A stretch of 64,000 bases of DNA from Propionibacterium sp. (lineage in GTDB: Bacteria > Actinomycetota > Actinomycetes > Propionibacteriales > Propionibacteriaceae). The stretch is from contig DUOB01000113.1 of assembly GCA_012839035.1 (NCBI GenBank), positions 1 through 64,000 of the forward strand, given 5' to 3'. Below are positions 48,481 to 59,195 of this stretch, piece by piece (positions within the stretch are counted from its first letter, which is position 1; every line of letters begins with the position of its first letter). The notes beneath the pieces were generated by a model, which saw only the letters and a list, made by a program, of their open reading frames with translations, did no database searches and was not told the origin of the DNA. A program made the position numbers and the translations under genes.

Positions 48481-51228
48481 ATGACAGTCCAGCTCGACTC
48501 CTCCACCCTCACCCGCGCCCTCTATTCGACCGATGCGAGTCTCTATCGCGTCGTCCCGGAAGCAGTGGCGTTTCCTGAGTCTGTTGAGGAGCTCGAGGAA
48601 GTGGTGCGGGCCGGATTCAGGACCGGTACGCCGATCACCAGCCGCGGTGCCGGCACGTCGTGCGCCGGAAATGCCGTCGGCCCGGGCGTGGTGGTGGACA
48701 TCCGCCGTCATCTCCACAACGTGCTGGAGATCGACACCGACAAGAAGACCGCGCGAGTGCAGCCCGGCGTCGTGCAGTCCGACCTGCAGAAGGCCGCGGC
48801 CCCGCATCAACTGCGCTACGGCCCGGACCCCTCCACGGCGAACCGGTGCACGATCGGCGGGATGATCGGCAACAACGCCTGCGGTCCGCGTGCCCTGGGT
48901 TATGGGCGGGCGGCGGACAACGTGGTTGCCCTGGACGTGCTGCTCGGCAACGGCGAGCGGCTGACGGTGACCTCCGGGCAGCCGGCTCCCGATTCCCCCA
49001 CGCTCACCAAGCTCCACGATCTGGTGCAGGCCAACCTCGCCCTGATCCGCACCGAGTTCGGCCTGTTCGGTCGCCAGGTGTCGGGCTATTCGATGGAGCA
49101 CCTGCTGCCCGAGAACGGGTTCGACGTCGCGAAGTTCCTCGCCGGCACCGAGGGCACACTCGCGGTGATCCTTGAGGCCGAGGTGCGGCTGGTTGCCGAC
49201 GCCCCCTTCAAGACGATGATCGCGCTCGGCTATCCGACGATGGCCGATGCCGCCGACGACTCCCCCGCGATCCTGCGCCACAAGCCGACCGCCGCCGAGG
49301 GTCTCGACAAGCGGATCGTCGATGTCGTGGCCCGGCGCCACGGTGCCGAGTCCGTGCCGCGACTGCCCGCCGGCGAGGGCTGGGTCTTCGTGGAGCTCGT
49401 GGACTATGACGAGGCAACGCTCGCCCAGCGCGCCGGAGCGCTGCTGGAGGCCACCGCCCACGTGGACGGCTGGATCGTCACCGATCCGGTCGAGGTCGCG
49501 GCGCTGTGGAAGATCCGCGCGGACGGTGCCGGTCTCGCGGGCGTGAGCCTGGACCGGCCGGCGTACGCGGGCTGGGAGGACGCCGCGGTCCCGCCGGAGA
49601 AGCTCGGTGCCTATCTGCGTGACTTCGACGCGCTGATGACCAAGCACGGTGTCCGGGGGCTCCCCTACGGCCACTTCGGCGACGGCTGCGTGCACTGCCG
49701 GATCGACTTCCCGCTCAGCGACGAGGACGGGCCGAACGCCTACCGCACGTTCGTCGAGGAGGCGGCCGATCTGGTGGCGAGCTATGGGGGCTCGATCTCG
49801 GGTGAGCACGGCGACGGCCGGGCACGCTCGGCGCTGCTGCCGCGCATGTATTCCGCCGAGGCCATCGCCCTCATGGGCAAGGTGAAGGCGCTATTCGACC
49901 CGGACAACCACCTCAACCCGGGCGTACTCGTCGATCCCCGGCCGGTCGAGGCCGAGCTGCGCGTGCCGGCGATCCGCAAGGCCCCGCTGCGGCGTACCCA
50001 TCCCGAGTTCGTCGAACACGTCCACCGCTGCTCCGGCGTGGGCAAGTGTGTCTCGGACGAGGGCGCCTCCGGCCAGGTGATGTGTCCCAGCTATCGCGCC
50101 ACCGGCGACGAGAAGGACTCGACCCGCGGCCGGTCCCGGGTCCTGCAGGAGCTCGTGAACGGCGAGCTGATCACCGGATGGAATTCCCCGGAGCTCGCCG
50201 AGGCGCTCGACTTCTGCCTGTCCTGCAAGGGCTGTGCCCGGGACTGCCCGACCGGCGTCGACATGGCGGCGTACAAGTCGATTGCGACGAATGAGCGGTA
50301 CGCCGGCAAGCTGCGCCCGATGAACCACTACGCGCTCGGCTGGCTGCCCCGCTGGGGGCGCCTGCTCTCCGCGCTGCGCCTCGGTCCGCTGGTCAACCTC
50401 GTCTTCAAGGTGCCGGGCCTGGGCTCGCTGATCAAGCGGATCGCCGGTGTCGACGTGCGGCGGGGAATGCCGCTGTTCTCGACCGGGTCCAACAAGAAGC
50501 GCGCACAGGTGCCCGTCGTGCAGGGCAAGCCGGTCGCGATCTGGCTCGACTCGTTCTCGGACTGCTTCGAGTTCGACGGCATCAAACCGTTGATGCAGGT
50601 GCTGGTGGATGCTGGGTACGCCCCGCGCTTCATCAAGGAGAAGGCCTGTTGTGGCCTCACCTGGATCTCCACCGGACAGCGCGATGGCGCGCGGCGCCAA
50701 CTCAGGAACGCGCTGAACGTGCTGCACCCGATTGTGCAGGCGGGTGTCCCGATCGTCGGCGTCGAACCGTCCTGCACGGCGGTGTGGCGCTCCGATGCCC
50801 TCGAGCTCCTGCCGGACGACGATCGGGTGCCCGAGGTCGCCAAGGGGATCAGGACTATCGCCGAACTGCTGACCGAGACCCCCGAGTGGGAAGCCCCGGA
50901 CCTGTCCGGGATCACCGTGGTTGCGCAGCCGCACTGCCATCATGCGTCCGTGCTCGGCTGGGCCACCGACTCCGCACTGCTCGAACGGACCGGAGCCAAG
51001 GTCACGACCGTCGGCGGATGCTGCGGTCTGGCCGGAAACTTCGGCGTGGAGGACGGCCACTACGACATCTCCGTGGCAGTCGCCGAGAACGACCTGCTGC
51101 CGGCGATCCGCGCTGCGGGTCCGGACGCGATCGTGCTGGCGGACGGGTTCTCCTGCCGCCTGCAGGTCGAGCAGCTCGAGGGACGCAAGGCGGTCACTCT
51201 GGCACAGTTGCTCACAGGCAATCACTGA
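48481..51228 (+). CDS. Fused FAD-linked D-2-hydroxyacid dehydrogenase / Fe-S protein (GlcD-GlcF / YdiJ-like)
   Basis: TSRGAGTSCAGNAVGPGVVVD, GMIGNNACGPRALGYGR (FAD_binding_4); CLSCKGCARDCPTGVDM; two CCG-type motifs KACCGLTW and GGCCGLAGNFG. Confidence 0.93.
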   Translation: MTVQLDSSTLTRALYSTDASLYRVVPEAVAFPESVEELEEVVRAGFRTGTPITSRGAGTSCAGNAVGPGVVVDIRRHLHNVLEIDTDKKTARVQPGVVQSDLQKAAAPHQLRYGPDPSTANRCTIGGMIGNNACGPRALGYGRAADNVVALDVLLGNGERLTVTSGQPAPDSPTLTKLHDLVQANLALIRTEFGLFGRQVSGYSMEHLLPENGFDVAKFLAGTEGTLAVILEAEVRLVADAPFKTMIALGYPTMADAADDSPAILRHKPTAAEGLDKRIVDVVARRHGAESVPRLPAGEGWVFVELVDYDEATLAQRAGALLEATAHVDGWIVTDPVEVAALWKIRADGAGLAGVSLDRPAYAGWEDAAVPPEKLGAYLRDFDALMTKHGVRGLPYGHFGDGCVHCRIDFPLSDEDGPNAYRTFVEEAADLVASYGGSISGEHGDGRARSALLPRMYSAEAIALMGKVKALFDPDNHLNPGVLVDPRPVEAELRVPAIRKAPLRRTHPEFVEHVHRCSGVGKCVSDEGASGQVMCPSYRATGDEKDSTRGRSRVLQELVNGELITGWNSPELAEALDFCLSCKGCARDCPTGVDMAAYKSIATNERYAGKLRPMNHYALGWLPRWGRLLSALRLGPLVNLVFKVPGLGSLIKRIAGVDVRRGMPLFSTGSNKKRAQVPVVQGKPVAIWLDSFSDCFEFDGIKPLMQVLVDAGYAPRFIKEKACCGLTWISTGQRDGARRQLRNALNVLHPIVQAGVPIVGVEPSCTAVWRSDALELLPDDDRVPEVAKGIRTIAELLTETPEWEAPDLSGITVVAQPHCHHASVLGWATDSALLERTGAKVTTVGGCCGLAGNFGVEDGHYDISVAVAENDLLPAIRAAGPDAIVLADGFSCRLQVEQLEGRKAVTLAQLLTGNH

Positions 51229-51242
51229 TCGAGGGAGCCGCC

Positions 51243-51641
51243 ATGGAGCGCAACGTCGTCAATCCGCCCGACCTTTTCGTGGGAAAGGCCTTCAGCCAGA
51301 CGGTCAGGGTCACCGCGGCACAGCAGTGGGTCTTCGTCTCCGGGCAGATCGACTGTGACGCGGCAGGACGGGTACGCAACCCCGGTGACCTGGCTGCCCA
51401 GGTCCGGGGAACCCTGGACAACCTCGGCATCGCGCTCGCGGCGCAGGGTGCCACGATGGCGGATCTGGTGAAGGTCAACGTCTATATCGTCGACCTCGAC
51501 CCCGGCCAGACCGCCATGATCCGCGACATCCGCGCCGAGTATTTCGACGCCGAGCAGCCACCCGCTGTGACCCTGGTCGGCATTGACCGGCTCTCCATGG
51601 ACGGGCTCCTCGTCGAGATCGAGGCCGTCGCCGCCCGCTGA
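51243..51641 (+). CDS. RidA family protein
   Basis: FSQTVRVTAAQQWVFVSGQIDCDAAG, LAAQGATMADLVKVNVYIVD, PPAVTLVGIDRLSMDGLLVEIEAVA. Confidence 0.93.
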   Translation: MERNVVNPPDLFVGKAFSQTVRVTAAQQWVFVSGQIDCDAAGRVRNPGDLAAQVRGTLDNLGIALAAQGATMADLVKVNVYIVDLDPGQTAMIRDIRAEYFDAEQPPAVTLVGIDRLSMDGLLVEIEAVAAR

Positions 51642-51690
51642 CCCCCCGGAAACCGCGACTTGAGCTTGGGGACGCCGCCTCGTCCGGGAC

Positions 51691-51723
51691 GCAGAAGCCC
51701 CCGCACAGGCGGGGGCCTCTGCC
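51691..51723. terminator. Convergent (bidirectional) hairpin terminator between RidA and ettA
   Basis: gcagaagcccccgcacaggcgggggcctctgc; 8-bp GC stem, ACAG loop, outer gcag/ctgc pairing. Confidence 0.8.
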
Positions 51724-51755
51724 TCGGTCAGCCGTGCGGCCGCGCGGGGGATGAT

Positions 51756-53438
<1,683 letters not shown>

Positions 53439-53550
53439 GCAGGCACTACCTCACGGAATCTTGGGATTGTTACGAATCAGGTCCTGTTGGCATCGCAGCC
53501 GAAGGACAGCAGAATCTGGCGGGCTCATTATGCCTGAGACGGCCGCTGGC

Positions 53551-55047
53551 TCACACCACCCGCAATCCTATGACCACCAACAGGAGAACAACACTGATCG
53601 ACAGCTGGATCTTGTCGGTCTGCGGGCGGGGCCCCCACCAGGGCAGCGATTCTGCGCCACGGATGCTCAACAACAACCCACCGGCGCCCAGCCCGACAGC
53701 GACGCCGTGCAACCAACCGGGGATCACGAACCACGCGCCGATCATGGCAGTGAACAGGGCGATGGTGAGCAGATCGATGCCGGCGACCACCAACTCGATC
53801 CGTCGAGTAGCGGCCCGAGCTCGCCGGGTGATCCACCAGGCGCCGAGCGCGACAACCAGGAACGCCACGATCTCGAGGATTCCGGGAAGCGGCTGTGGCG
53901 TGCTGTCCTCAGCGATCAAGCCCGCACCGAGCCGATCGACCGACGTCGCACTGTTGTTGAGCACAAGCACGGCCTTGTGGGCGTCCCTGTCGAGCAGGAG
54001 GATGCTGGAGCCGCCGAAGGTGCCGCCGTTGTGCCAGGTGAAGGTCTGGTCCTCGGGCCCGGGGCTGAGGTGCCAGAACAGACCGATCCGGCCCTCGCCA
54101 CCGACCTCAGCGGTGGGCTCGAGCGCTTTCATGCCGGGGGCGGAGCCGTCCAGCAGTGCCGTCGCGAATCGAGTTGCGTCCGCCTCGGTGATCCACGTGC
54201 TCACCCCCGCGGGCAGCGCGCCCTCGGCCGCCCACGGCTGGGGTGTGCGTCCGTTGGTCTGGTGCGCGCGTACGCGATCATCGGGCACCGATCCGGGGTC
54301 TGCGGCGAACACCACGTCCTGCATCCCGAGTGGCTCGAGGAGCCGCGCCCGGACCATCGCCGTCCAGTCCTGGAATCCGGTTGCCCGTGCGAGGGCGTGG
54401 CCCAGAAGCTCCGCCCCGAGGTTCGAATAGGCATAGTCGCCCCTGCCCGAGAGCTGCAGCGCGCGGGATTCCTCGATGACTTCCTCCGTGGTCGCCCGAT
54501 AGGGGTCCCGGAGGGTGAGGGCGGCAAGGGGTGCGCGTCGCTGCTCGCTGGGCAGCAGGCGGGGCACTCCGGCCCGATGGCTGGCGAGCTCCCCGAGAGT
54601 GACGTCCCCGACCTCTGCGGCCGCCAACTCGGGGAGGTGCAGTGCCAGCCGATCGTCGAGGTTCACCTCGCCCCTCTCGACGGCATCCGCCAGGACATGA
54701 CCGGTGAACGTCTTGGTGATCGACCCGAACTCCCAATGCCGGCCCGGATCGGGGCCCAGGCGGACCTCGCGAGACCCCGCCCGGTCGATCTCCACGACAC
54801 TCATCGTGTCGTAGCCCCCGCTGGATCGCAGGTGATCGAGAACCCGCTCCCCGAGCACGCCATCTCCGCGCTGCCCCTGTCCGAGGGCAATTCCCGGGCC
54901 CCAGACGCCCGACATCAGGAAGCCCACGAGAGCGGTCGCCACGAGGGTGAAGACGATCCGTCTGCGCCTGCCGATGGGATCTTCAAAGTCCCGGTCCGGA
55001 TCCGTCCAGAAGGACGACTGCACGATTTCCCAACTCCTCGCCTGCAC
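53551..55047 (-). CDS. Beta-lactamase-fold serine hydrolase with C-terminal TM segments
   Basis: SxxK GSITKTFTG, YxN YAYSNLG, TWHNGGTFGG; N-terminal TM; start site uncertain (GTG 55047 chosen). Confidence 0.88.
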   Translation of the reverse strand: MQARSWEIVQSSFWTDPDRDFEDPIGRRRRIVFTLVATALVGFLMSGVWGPGIALGQGQRGDGVLGERVLDHLRSSGGYDTMSVVEIDRAGSREVRLGPDPGRHWEFGSITKTFTGHVLADAVERGEVNLDDRLALHLPELAAAEVGDVTLGELASHRAGVPRLLPSEQRRAPLAALTLRDPYRATTEEVIEESRALQLSGRGDYAYSNLGAELLGHALARATGFQDWTAMVRARLLEPLGMQDVVFAADPGSVPDDRVRAHQTNGRTPQPWAAEGALPAGVSTWITEADATRFATALLDGSAPGMKALEPTAEVGGEGRIGLFWHLSPGPEDQTFTWHNGGTFGGSSILLLDRDAHKAVLVLNNSATSVDRLGAGLIAEDSTPQPLPGILEIVAFLVVALGAWWITRRARAATRRIELVVAGIDLLTIALFTAMIGAWFVIPGWLHGVAVGLGAGGLLLSIRGAESLPWWGPRPQTDKIQLSISVVLLLVVIGLRVV

Positions 55048-55070
55048 TCGGTCTGGATCTAGAGTGTCAG

Positions 55071-55763
55071 GTGAGACCGCACGTTGCAGAATCGAGGACA
55101 ACCGTGGACACGATTCTGCGCTTGGCCGGCCAACTGGGGCAGAGCTGGGAACTCTGGCTGGCGGCGCTGCGACTGGATCCCGATGTGGCGCGCGTCCTCG
55201 ATCCATCGACGACGTGGTTCACGGTGATCGTCATCGCCGTCCTCGCTGCCATCGCGACGATGATCGGCCAAGCCGTGGTCCTCTTCGTCAATCAGGTCCG
55301 CCGGTGGGCGCTGGGCTTCAGCGTCGCTGTCGCGATCGCGGGCATCCTCGGCTCCCACCTGCTGGAGGGTCTGCTGCTCTGGGGTCTTGCCAGTGTCGCC
55401 TTCACCGAGCCGTGGACCGCCTGGCAGATCTTCAAGGTGGTCATCCTGTCCTCGGCACCCCACGTCTTCCAGTTCCTGACCGCGATCCCGCTGCTGGGAC
55501 CTGCCATCAACCGGTTGCTCTCGATATGGGGCATGCTCGTGCTCTGGGCGGTGGTGTGGGCAACGTTCGGAACCGGTCCATGGGCCTCGGCGACGCTCGT
55601 GCTGATCGCATGGCTCGGGATGCTGCTCATCGGCAACCTCCTGGGGCCGCTGCTGGCCGGGGCGCGCGACAGGATTTGGCGTGCAGCCACCGGCCGGCCG
55701 CTGCATCTCGACACCTCCTTCCTCCTCGCGTTGGTCGCTGAGTCGGAAGGCAACCCGACATGA
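55071..55763 (+). CDS. Hypothetical multi-TM membrane protein (Yip1-like topology)
   Basis: GTG start, about five to six hydrophobic segments; ATGA overlap with the next gene. Confidence 0.75.
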   Translation: MRPHVAESRTTVDTILRLAGQLGQSWELWLAALRLDPDVARVLDPSTTWFTVIVIAVLAAIATMIGQAVVLFVNQVRRWALGFSVAVAIAGILGSHLLEGLLLWGLASVAFTEPWTAWQIFKVVILSSAPHVFQFLTAIPLLGPAINRLLSIWGMLVLWAVVWATFGTGPWASATLVLIAWLGMLLIGNLLGPLLAGARDRIWRAATGRPLHLDTSFLLALVAESEGNPT

Positions 55764-56752
55764 TCTCGCCGCTCCTGATCACCCTCGGCCTGGCCCTGGT
55801 GATGGCGTTGCTGCTCGCGCCCGTCGAAACGCTGCGGTGGTGGGTCACCCAGGGCATCAAGGAGACCGGCACCACCGCGGCAGCGCTTCAGCAGCGGCGA
55901 CGCAGGGTCGAGGCCCACCGGCAGTCCGACCCTGTCTCGGACCGGTATCGGAGCTACATCGTCTATCTCGCCGGCGTCGGCGCGGTCACGGACAAAGCCA
56001 ATCCGATCGGTGAACAACCACTGCTCGACCACCTTCAGGCAGCCCTGCCGGACACATTGCTCATCAGCGACGTCTATCCGTATTCCCCTGCCAACCGCAC
56101 CCTGCTGTCAGGCCGCTGGTCCTCATGGTGGTGGCGAACCGTCGAATGGCTCGGCCGCAAGCGACCCACCCAACTCACCCAGACGCTCGTCTACGGCCGC
56201 AATGTGCTGCAGTTCGCCGTGTCAGCGGACGACCGATATGGGCCGGTCTATTCCCTGGGTGTGGCACAGGTGATCCTCAACCGGCTGCTGGCCGCGGGCT
56301 ATCGCCCGGAGGCCGGCACACCGGTCGTCCTGTTGGGGTGGAGCGGCGGCGCCCAGATCGCCCTCAGCTCCGCTTGGTATCTCTCGGGCGCCGGAATCCC
56401 CATCTATCTCCTCTCCCTCGGCGGCGTGCTCACCTCCGACCCCGGGTTGGACCGCGTCCGGCACCTGTGGCACCTCAAGGGCACCAAGGATTGGATGCAG
56501 GCCATCGGCACTCTCTTCCCGGGCCGCTGGCCCGGGCGCCGCACGTCCTTCTGGGCGCGGGCAGTCGCGGACGGACGCGTCACTGTCCACACGATCGGTC
56601 CGATGCGTCACCTCGGCCGTCGCTCCTATCTGTCGCGATCCAGGCTTCCGGACGGCCGGACGTGCCGACAGGCGGTGAGCGAGGAGATCCAGGCGATCCT
56701 GCGTGCGGAGGGATTGGCCGGGCCCGCGGAGCCGACCGATCCCGCGGGCTGA
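55760..56752 (+). CDS. Hypothetical membrane-anchored alpha/beta-hydrolase-like protein
   Basis: N-terminal TM MISPLLITLGLALVMALLLAPVETL; nucleophile-elbow-like VVLLGWSGGAQIALSSAWYL. Confidence 0.75.
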   Translation: MISPLLITLGLALVMALLLAPVETLRWWVTQGIKETGTTAAALQQRRRRVEAHRQSDPVSDRYRSYIVYLAGVGAVTDKANPIGEQPLLDHLQAALPDTLLISDVYPYSPANRTLLSGRWSSWWWRTVEWLGRKRPTQLTQTLVYGRNVLQFAVSADDRYGPVYSLGVAQVILNRLLAAGYRPEAGTPVVLLGWSGGAQIALSSAWYLSGAGIPIYLLSLGGVLTSDPGLDRVRHLWHLKGTKDWMQAIGTLFPGRWPGRRTSFWARAVADGRVTVHTIGPMRHLGRRSYLSRSRLPDGRTCRQAVSEEIQAILRAEGLAGPAEPTDPAG

Positions 56753-56781
56753 CCCTCCAGCACGCCGCGGGCCCGGCGATC

Positions 56782-57309
56782 TCAGCCAGCCGCGCCGGCC
56801 GGCTCGCCGATGGTCGCCATCAGAGCCTCAGCTTCCGCGAGGTCCTGGTCATGCTCCTCGGCGCGGTCCACGGAACGCTCTCGCTCGCTCTCCACCGTCT
56901 GACGATCCTCGGGGGGCTCGACGTCCTCGTCCTCGACGGCCCGCTCGAAACGTTCCTTCTCCAGCCGGTAGTAGTGCGTGATGCCCCAATTCAGGTCGTG
57001 CCCCAGGGCCTGTGCATCCAGATAGACGGTCTCCCTGGGCGTGCCGGCATCGGTGACCCACTGGTCCACCTTGAGTCGTCCCACGACCACGACGGGGTTG
57101 CCCTTGCGCAGACTCAGCGCCGCGTTGCTGCCGAGCTGGCGATAGCAGCGCACCGACACCCAACTCGTCGGCCCGTCCACCCACTGCCCGTCCTTGAACA
57201 GGCGCTGGCTCGTTGCCATCCGGAACTGCACGTATTTGTTGCCGTTGCGCGAGATCTTTGAGTCGACGTCGGTGCCGATTCGCCCGGCCATGCTCACGAT
57301 CGCATCCAT
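56782..57309 (-). CDS. Single-stranded DNA-binding (SSB/OB-fold) paralogue
   Basis: MDAIVSMAGRIGTDVDSKISRNGNKYVQFRMATSQRLFKDGQWVDGPTSWVSVRCYRQLGSNAALSLRKGNPVVVVGRL; C-terminus lacks a DDIPF-type tip. Confidence 0.88.
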   Translation of the reverse strand: MDAIVSMAGRIGTDVDSKISRNGNKYVQFRMATSQRLFKDGQWVDGPTSWVSVRCYRQLGSNAALSLRKGNPVVVVGRLKVDQWVTDAGTPRETVYLDAQALGHDLNWGITHYYRLEKERFERAVEDEDVEPPEDRQTVESERERSVDRAEEHDQDLAEAEALMATIGEPAGAAG

Positions 57310-57455
57310 CTTGATGTGCCCTTCGCTGTCGCCCACCCGGGTGGCGGGACCGTTGCCACCACCATGCGAGGACGGAGCCCCGTCGTGTCGGTGCGATCCC
57401 GGCGGCTGTGGATGCAGCTTCGGGGCGCTCACGATCTGTGGACAACCGGACGGCC

Positions 57456-59195
57456 TCAACGCAGGGCCTGCTCCATACTGGTGCGCACCAGGTCGTGCCG
57501 GTCGAGTTCGGCATTGATGGGCAGCACGACCTTCTCCCGGGTGACCGTGGCGATGGACGACACGAGCTCTGCTCGCGCTCGCCGTTCGGCTCTCCGGGCC
57601 CCGACTTCAACCCCGATGCGCGAGAACAGTCCCAGCAGCACTCCCGCCAGGGCACCCCCTGCGACGAGAACGGTCGGTGCGGGCAGTCCCCACCAGGAAA
57701 GGTCGGGCAGCGGCGGCAACTGGAAATAGAGCAGGACGAACGCCACGCCCAGCCAGAGGAATCCGCCGACGACACAGGCGATCAGCAGCCACTGGAGCAC
57801 CTTCACGAACGTCCACCAACCGTGGTCGCGATCAACCCCGAGATCCGTGGTGGCGATCGCACGGTCGAGTTGATCGGGCAGAGCGTCCTGGTGGGTGCGG
57901 GACGCGTCGCGCACCGCCAGCGCCCAGCCCCTGGTCAGGCCCTCGGCAGCCTCGTCCGCGAGGTCGCGTACCGCCGAGTCCACCCTCGCCTGCTGCACCG
58001 ACGTGGTCGCCGGCAGCGAGGTCCTGGAGACCCGGGCCGGGTCGATCTCCTTCCCCCGCTTGCCGAGCCCCCACCGATCCAGATGGAGCCGTCGCAACGG
58101 GTCGGGACGAAACTTCGCGATCCAGGAGAGGGCCGGCCAGCCGGTGGCGATCCCGCCCCGGTGTCGCCAGGCCTTGCCGACGGCTTCGGAGACGACGGGT
58201 ACGCCGGCCGCGACGGCCAGCGCCTTGTTCAACCGGGCCGCCGAGTCCTTGCTCACCTGGCCCGCCTCACTCATGCCCGACGCCGCCGCCAGGTTCTCGG
58301 CGGCCACGTCCACGTCCGTCACGATCCGCTGAGCGGCGGTCCTCTTGGCGGCCACCCGCTTGCGGATGCGGGTGCGGAGCTCGTGCACGCCCTCCCCCGT
58401 CGTGGCGCTGATCGCGGCGATCCCGACCTTTTCCAGGCCTTCGGAGTCCAGCAGCCGGCGCAGATCGGTGAGACAGTGCTCCCGCTCCGCAGGGGTCAGC
58501 CGGTCGATCTGGTTGAGCACCACCATCATCACGGAGGCATAGCGGGCCAGCGGCTTGAGATAGCGGTCGTGGAGGGCGGCGTCGGCGTACTTCTGCGGAT
58601 CCACCACCCAGATCAGCATGTCCACCAACTCGACCAGCCGATCGACTTCCTGGCGGTGGGTGACCTCGGTGGAGTCATGGTCGGGCAGGTCCAGCAGGAC
58701 CAGCCCGTCGAGGTCCCGGGCCGGGTCCACCTCGCCCTTGTGCCCGAACGGCAGCAGCGCCTTGGAGGTGCCGGCGGCTTCCACTTCCAGTTCCTGCTGT
58801 CCGCCGTCCCTCCGGTTGGCGGGAGACGACTCGACCCGGTGTCGGTTGGGAATCTCCAGCCAGTCGAGCAGATCGTCCGCGGAATCGGCGCCGAAGCTGA
58901 CCGCGAGGGTGCGGCGGGTCGTGGGTCGGCGTACGCCCGGCACCGCCAGCTCTGTCCCGGACAGCGCGTTGAACGTGGACGACTTGCCGGACCCCGTGGC
59001 CCCACCGAGGGCGACGACCGTCGCATCACCCGACACCTCGAGCCGACGCCCGGCCCGCTCGACAACCCGCAGAGCGGGATCGACCACGTCGTCGTCCACC
59101 CGGCCGCGGGCGTTCTCCGCGGCCTGCCGCAGGGCCCGCAGTCGTGCCCCGAGATCCTTGGCCGCCTTGGCGGCCGCCCTGTCCCTAGCGGCCAT
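57456..59195 (-). CDS. Dynamin-like/YfjP-type GTPase with C-terminal TM hairpin
   Basis: P-loop GGATGSGKSS, G3 LLDLPDHDS, G4-like VVLNQID; TMs LLIACVVGGFLWLGVAFVLLYF and APTVLVAGGALAGVLLGLF. Confidence 0.88.
   Translation of the reverse strand: MAARDRAAAKAAKDLGARLRALRQAAENARGRVDDDVVDPALRVVERAGRRLEVSGDATVVALGGATGSGKSSTFNALSGTELAVPGVRRPTTRRTLAVSFGADSADDLLDWLEIPNRHRVESSPANRRDGGQQELEVEAAGTSKALLPFGHKGEVDPARDLDGLVLLDLPDHDSTEVTHRQEVDRLVELVDMLIWVVDPQKYADAALHDRYLKPLARYASVMMVVLNQIDRLTPAEREHCLTDLRRLLDSEGLEKVGIAAISATTGEGVHELRTRIRKRVAAKRTAAQRIVTDVDVAAENLAAASGMSEAGQVSKDSAARLNKALAVAAGVPVVSEAVGKAWRHRGGIATGWPALSWIAKFRPDPLRRLHLDRWGLGKRGKEIDPARVSRTSLPATTSVQQARVDSAVRDLADEAAEGLTRGWALAVRDASRTHQDALPDQLDRAIATTDLGVDRDHGWWTFVKVLQWLLIACVVGGFLWLGVAFVLLYFQLPPLPDLSWWGLPAPTVLVAGGALAGVLLGLFSRIGVEVGARRAERRARAELVSSIATVTREKVVLPINAELDRHDLVRTSMEQALR

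Noticed and set aside
47368-49809. 813-aa minus-strand ORF opposite the ketopantoate-reductase-like and FAD/Fe-S genes
   Set aside because: Shadow ORF with His/Arg/Gly-rich composition; same reasoning for 51660-53537, 52825-55062, 57408-59453 and 18418-19575
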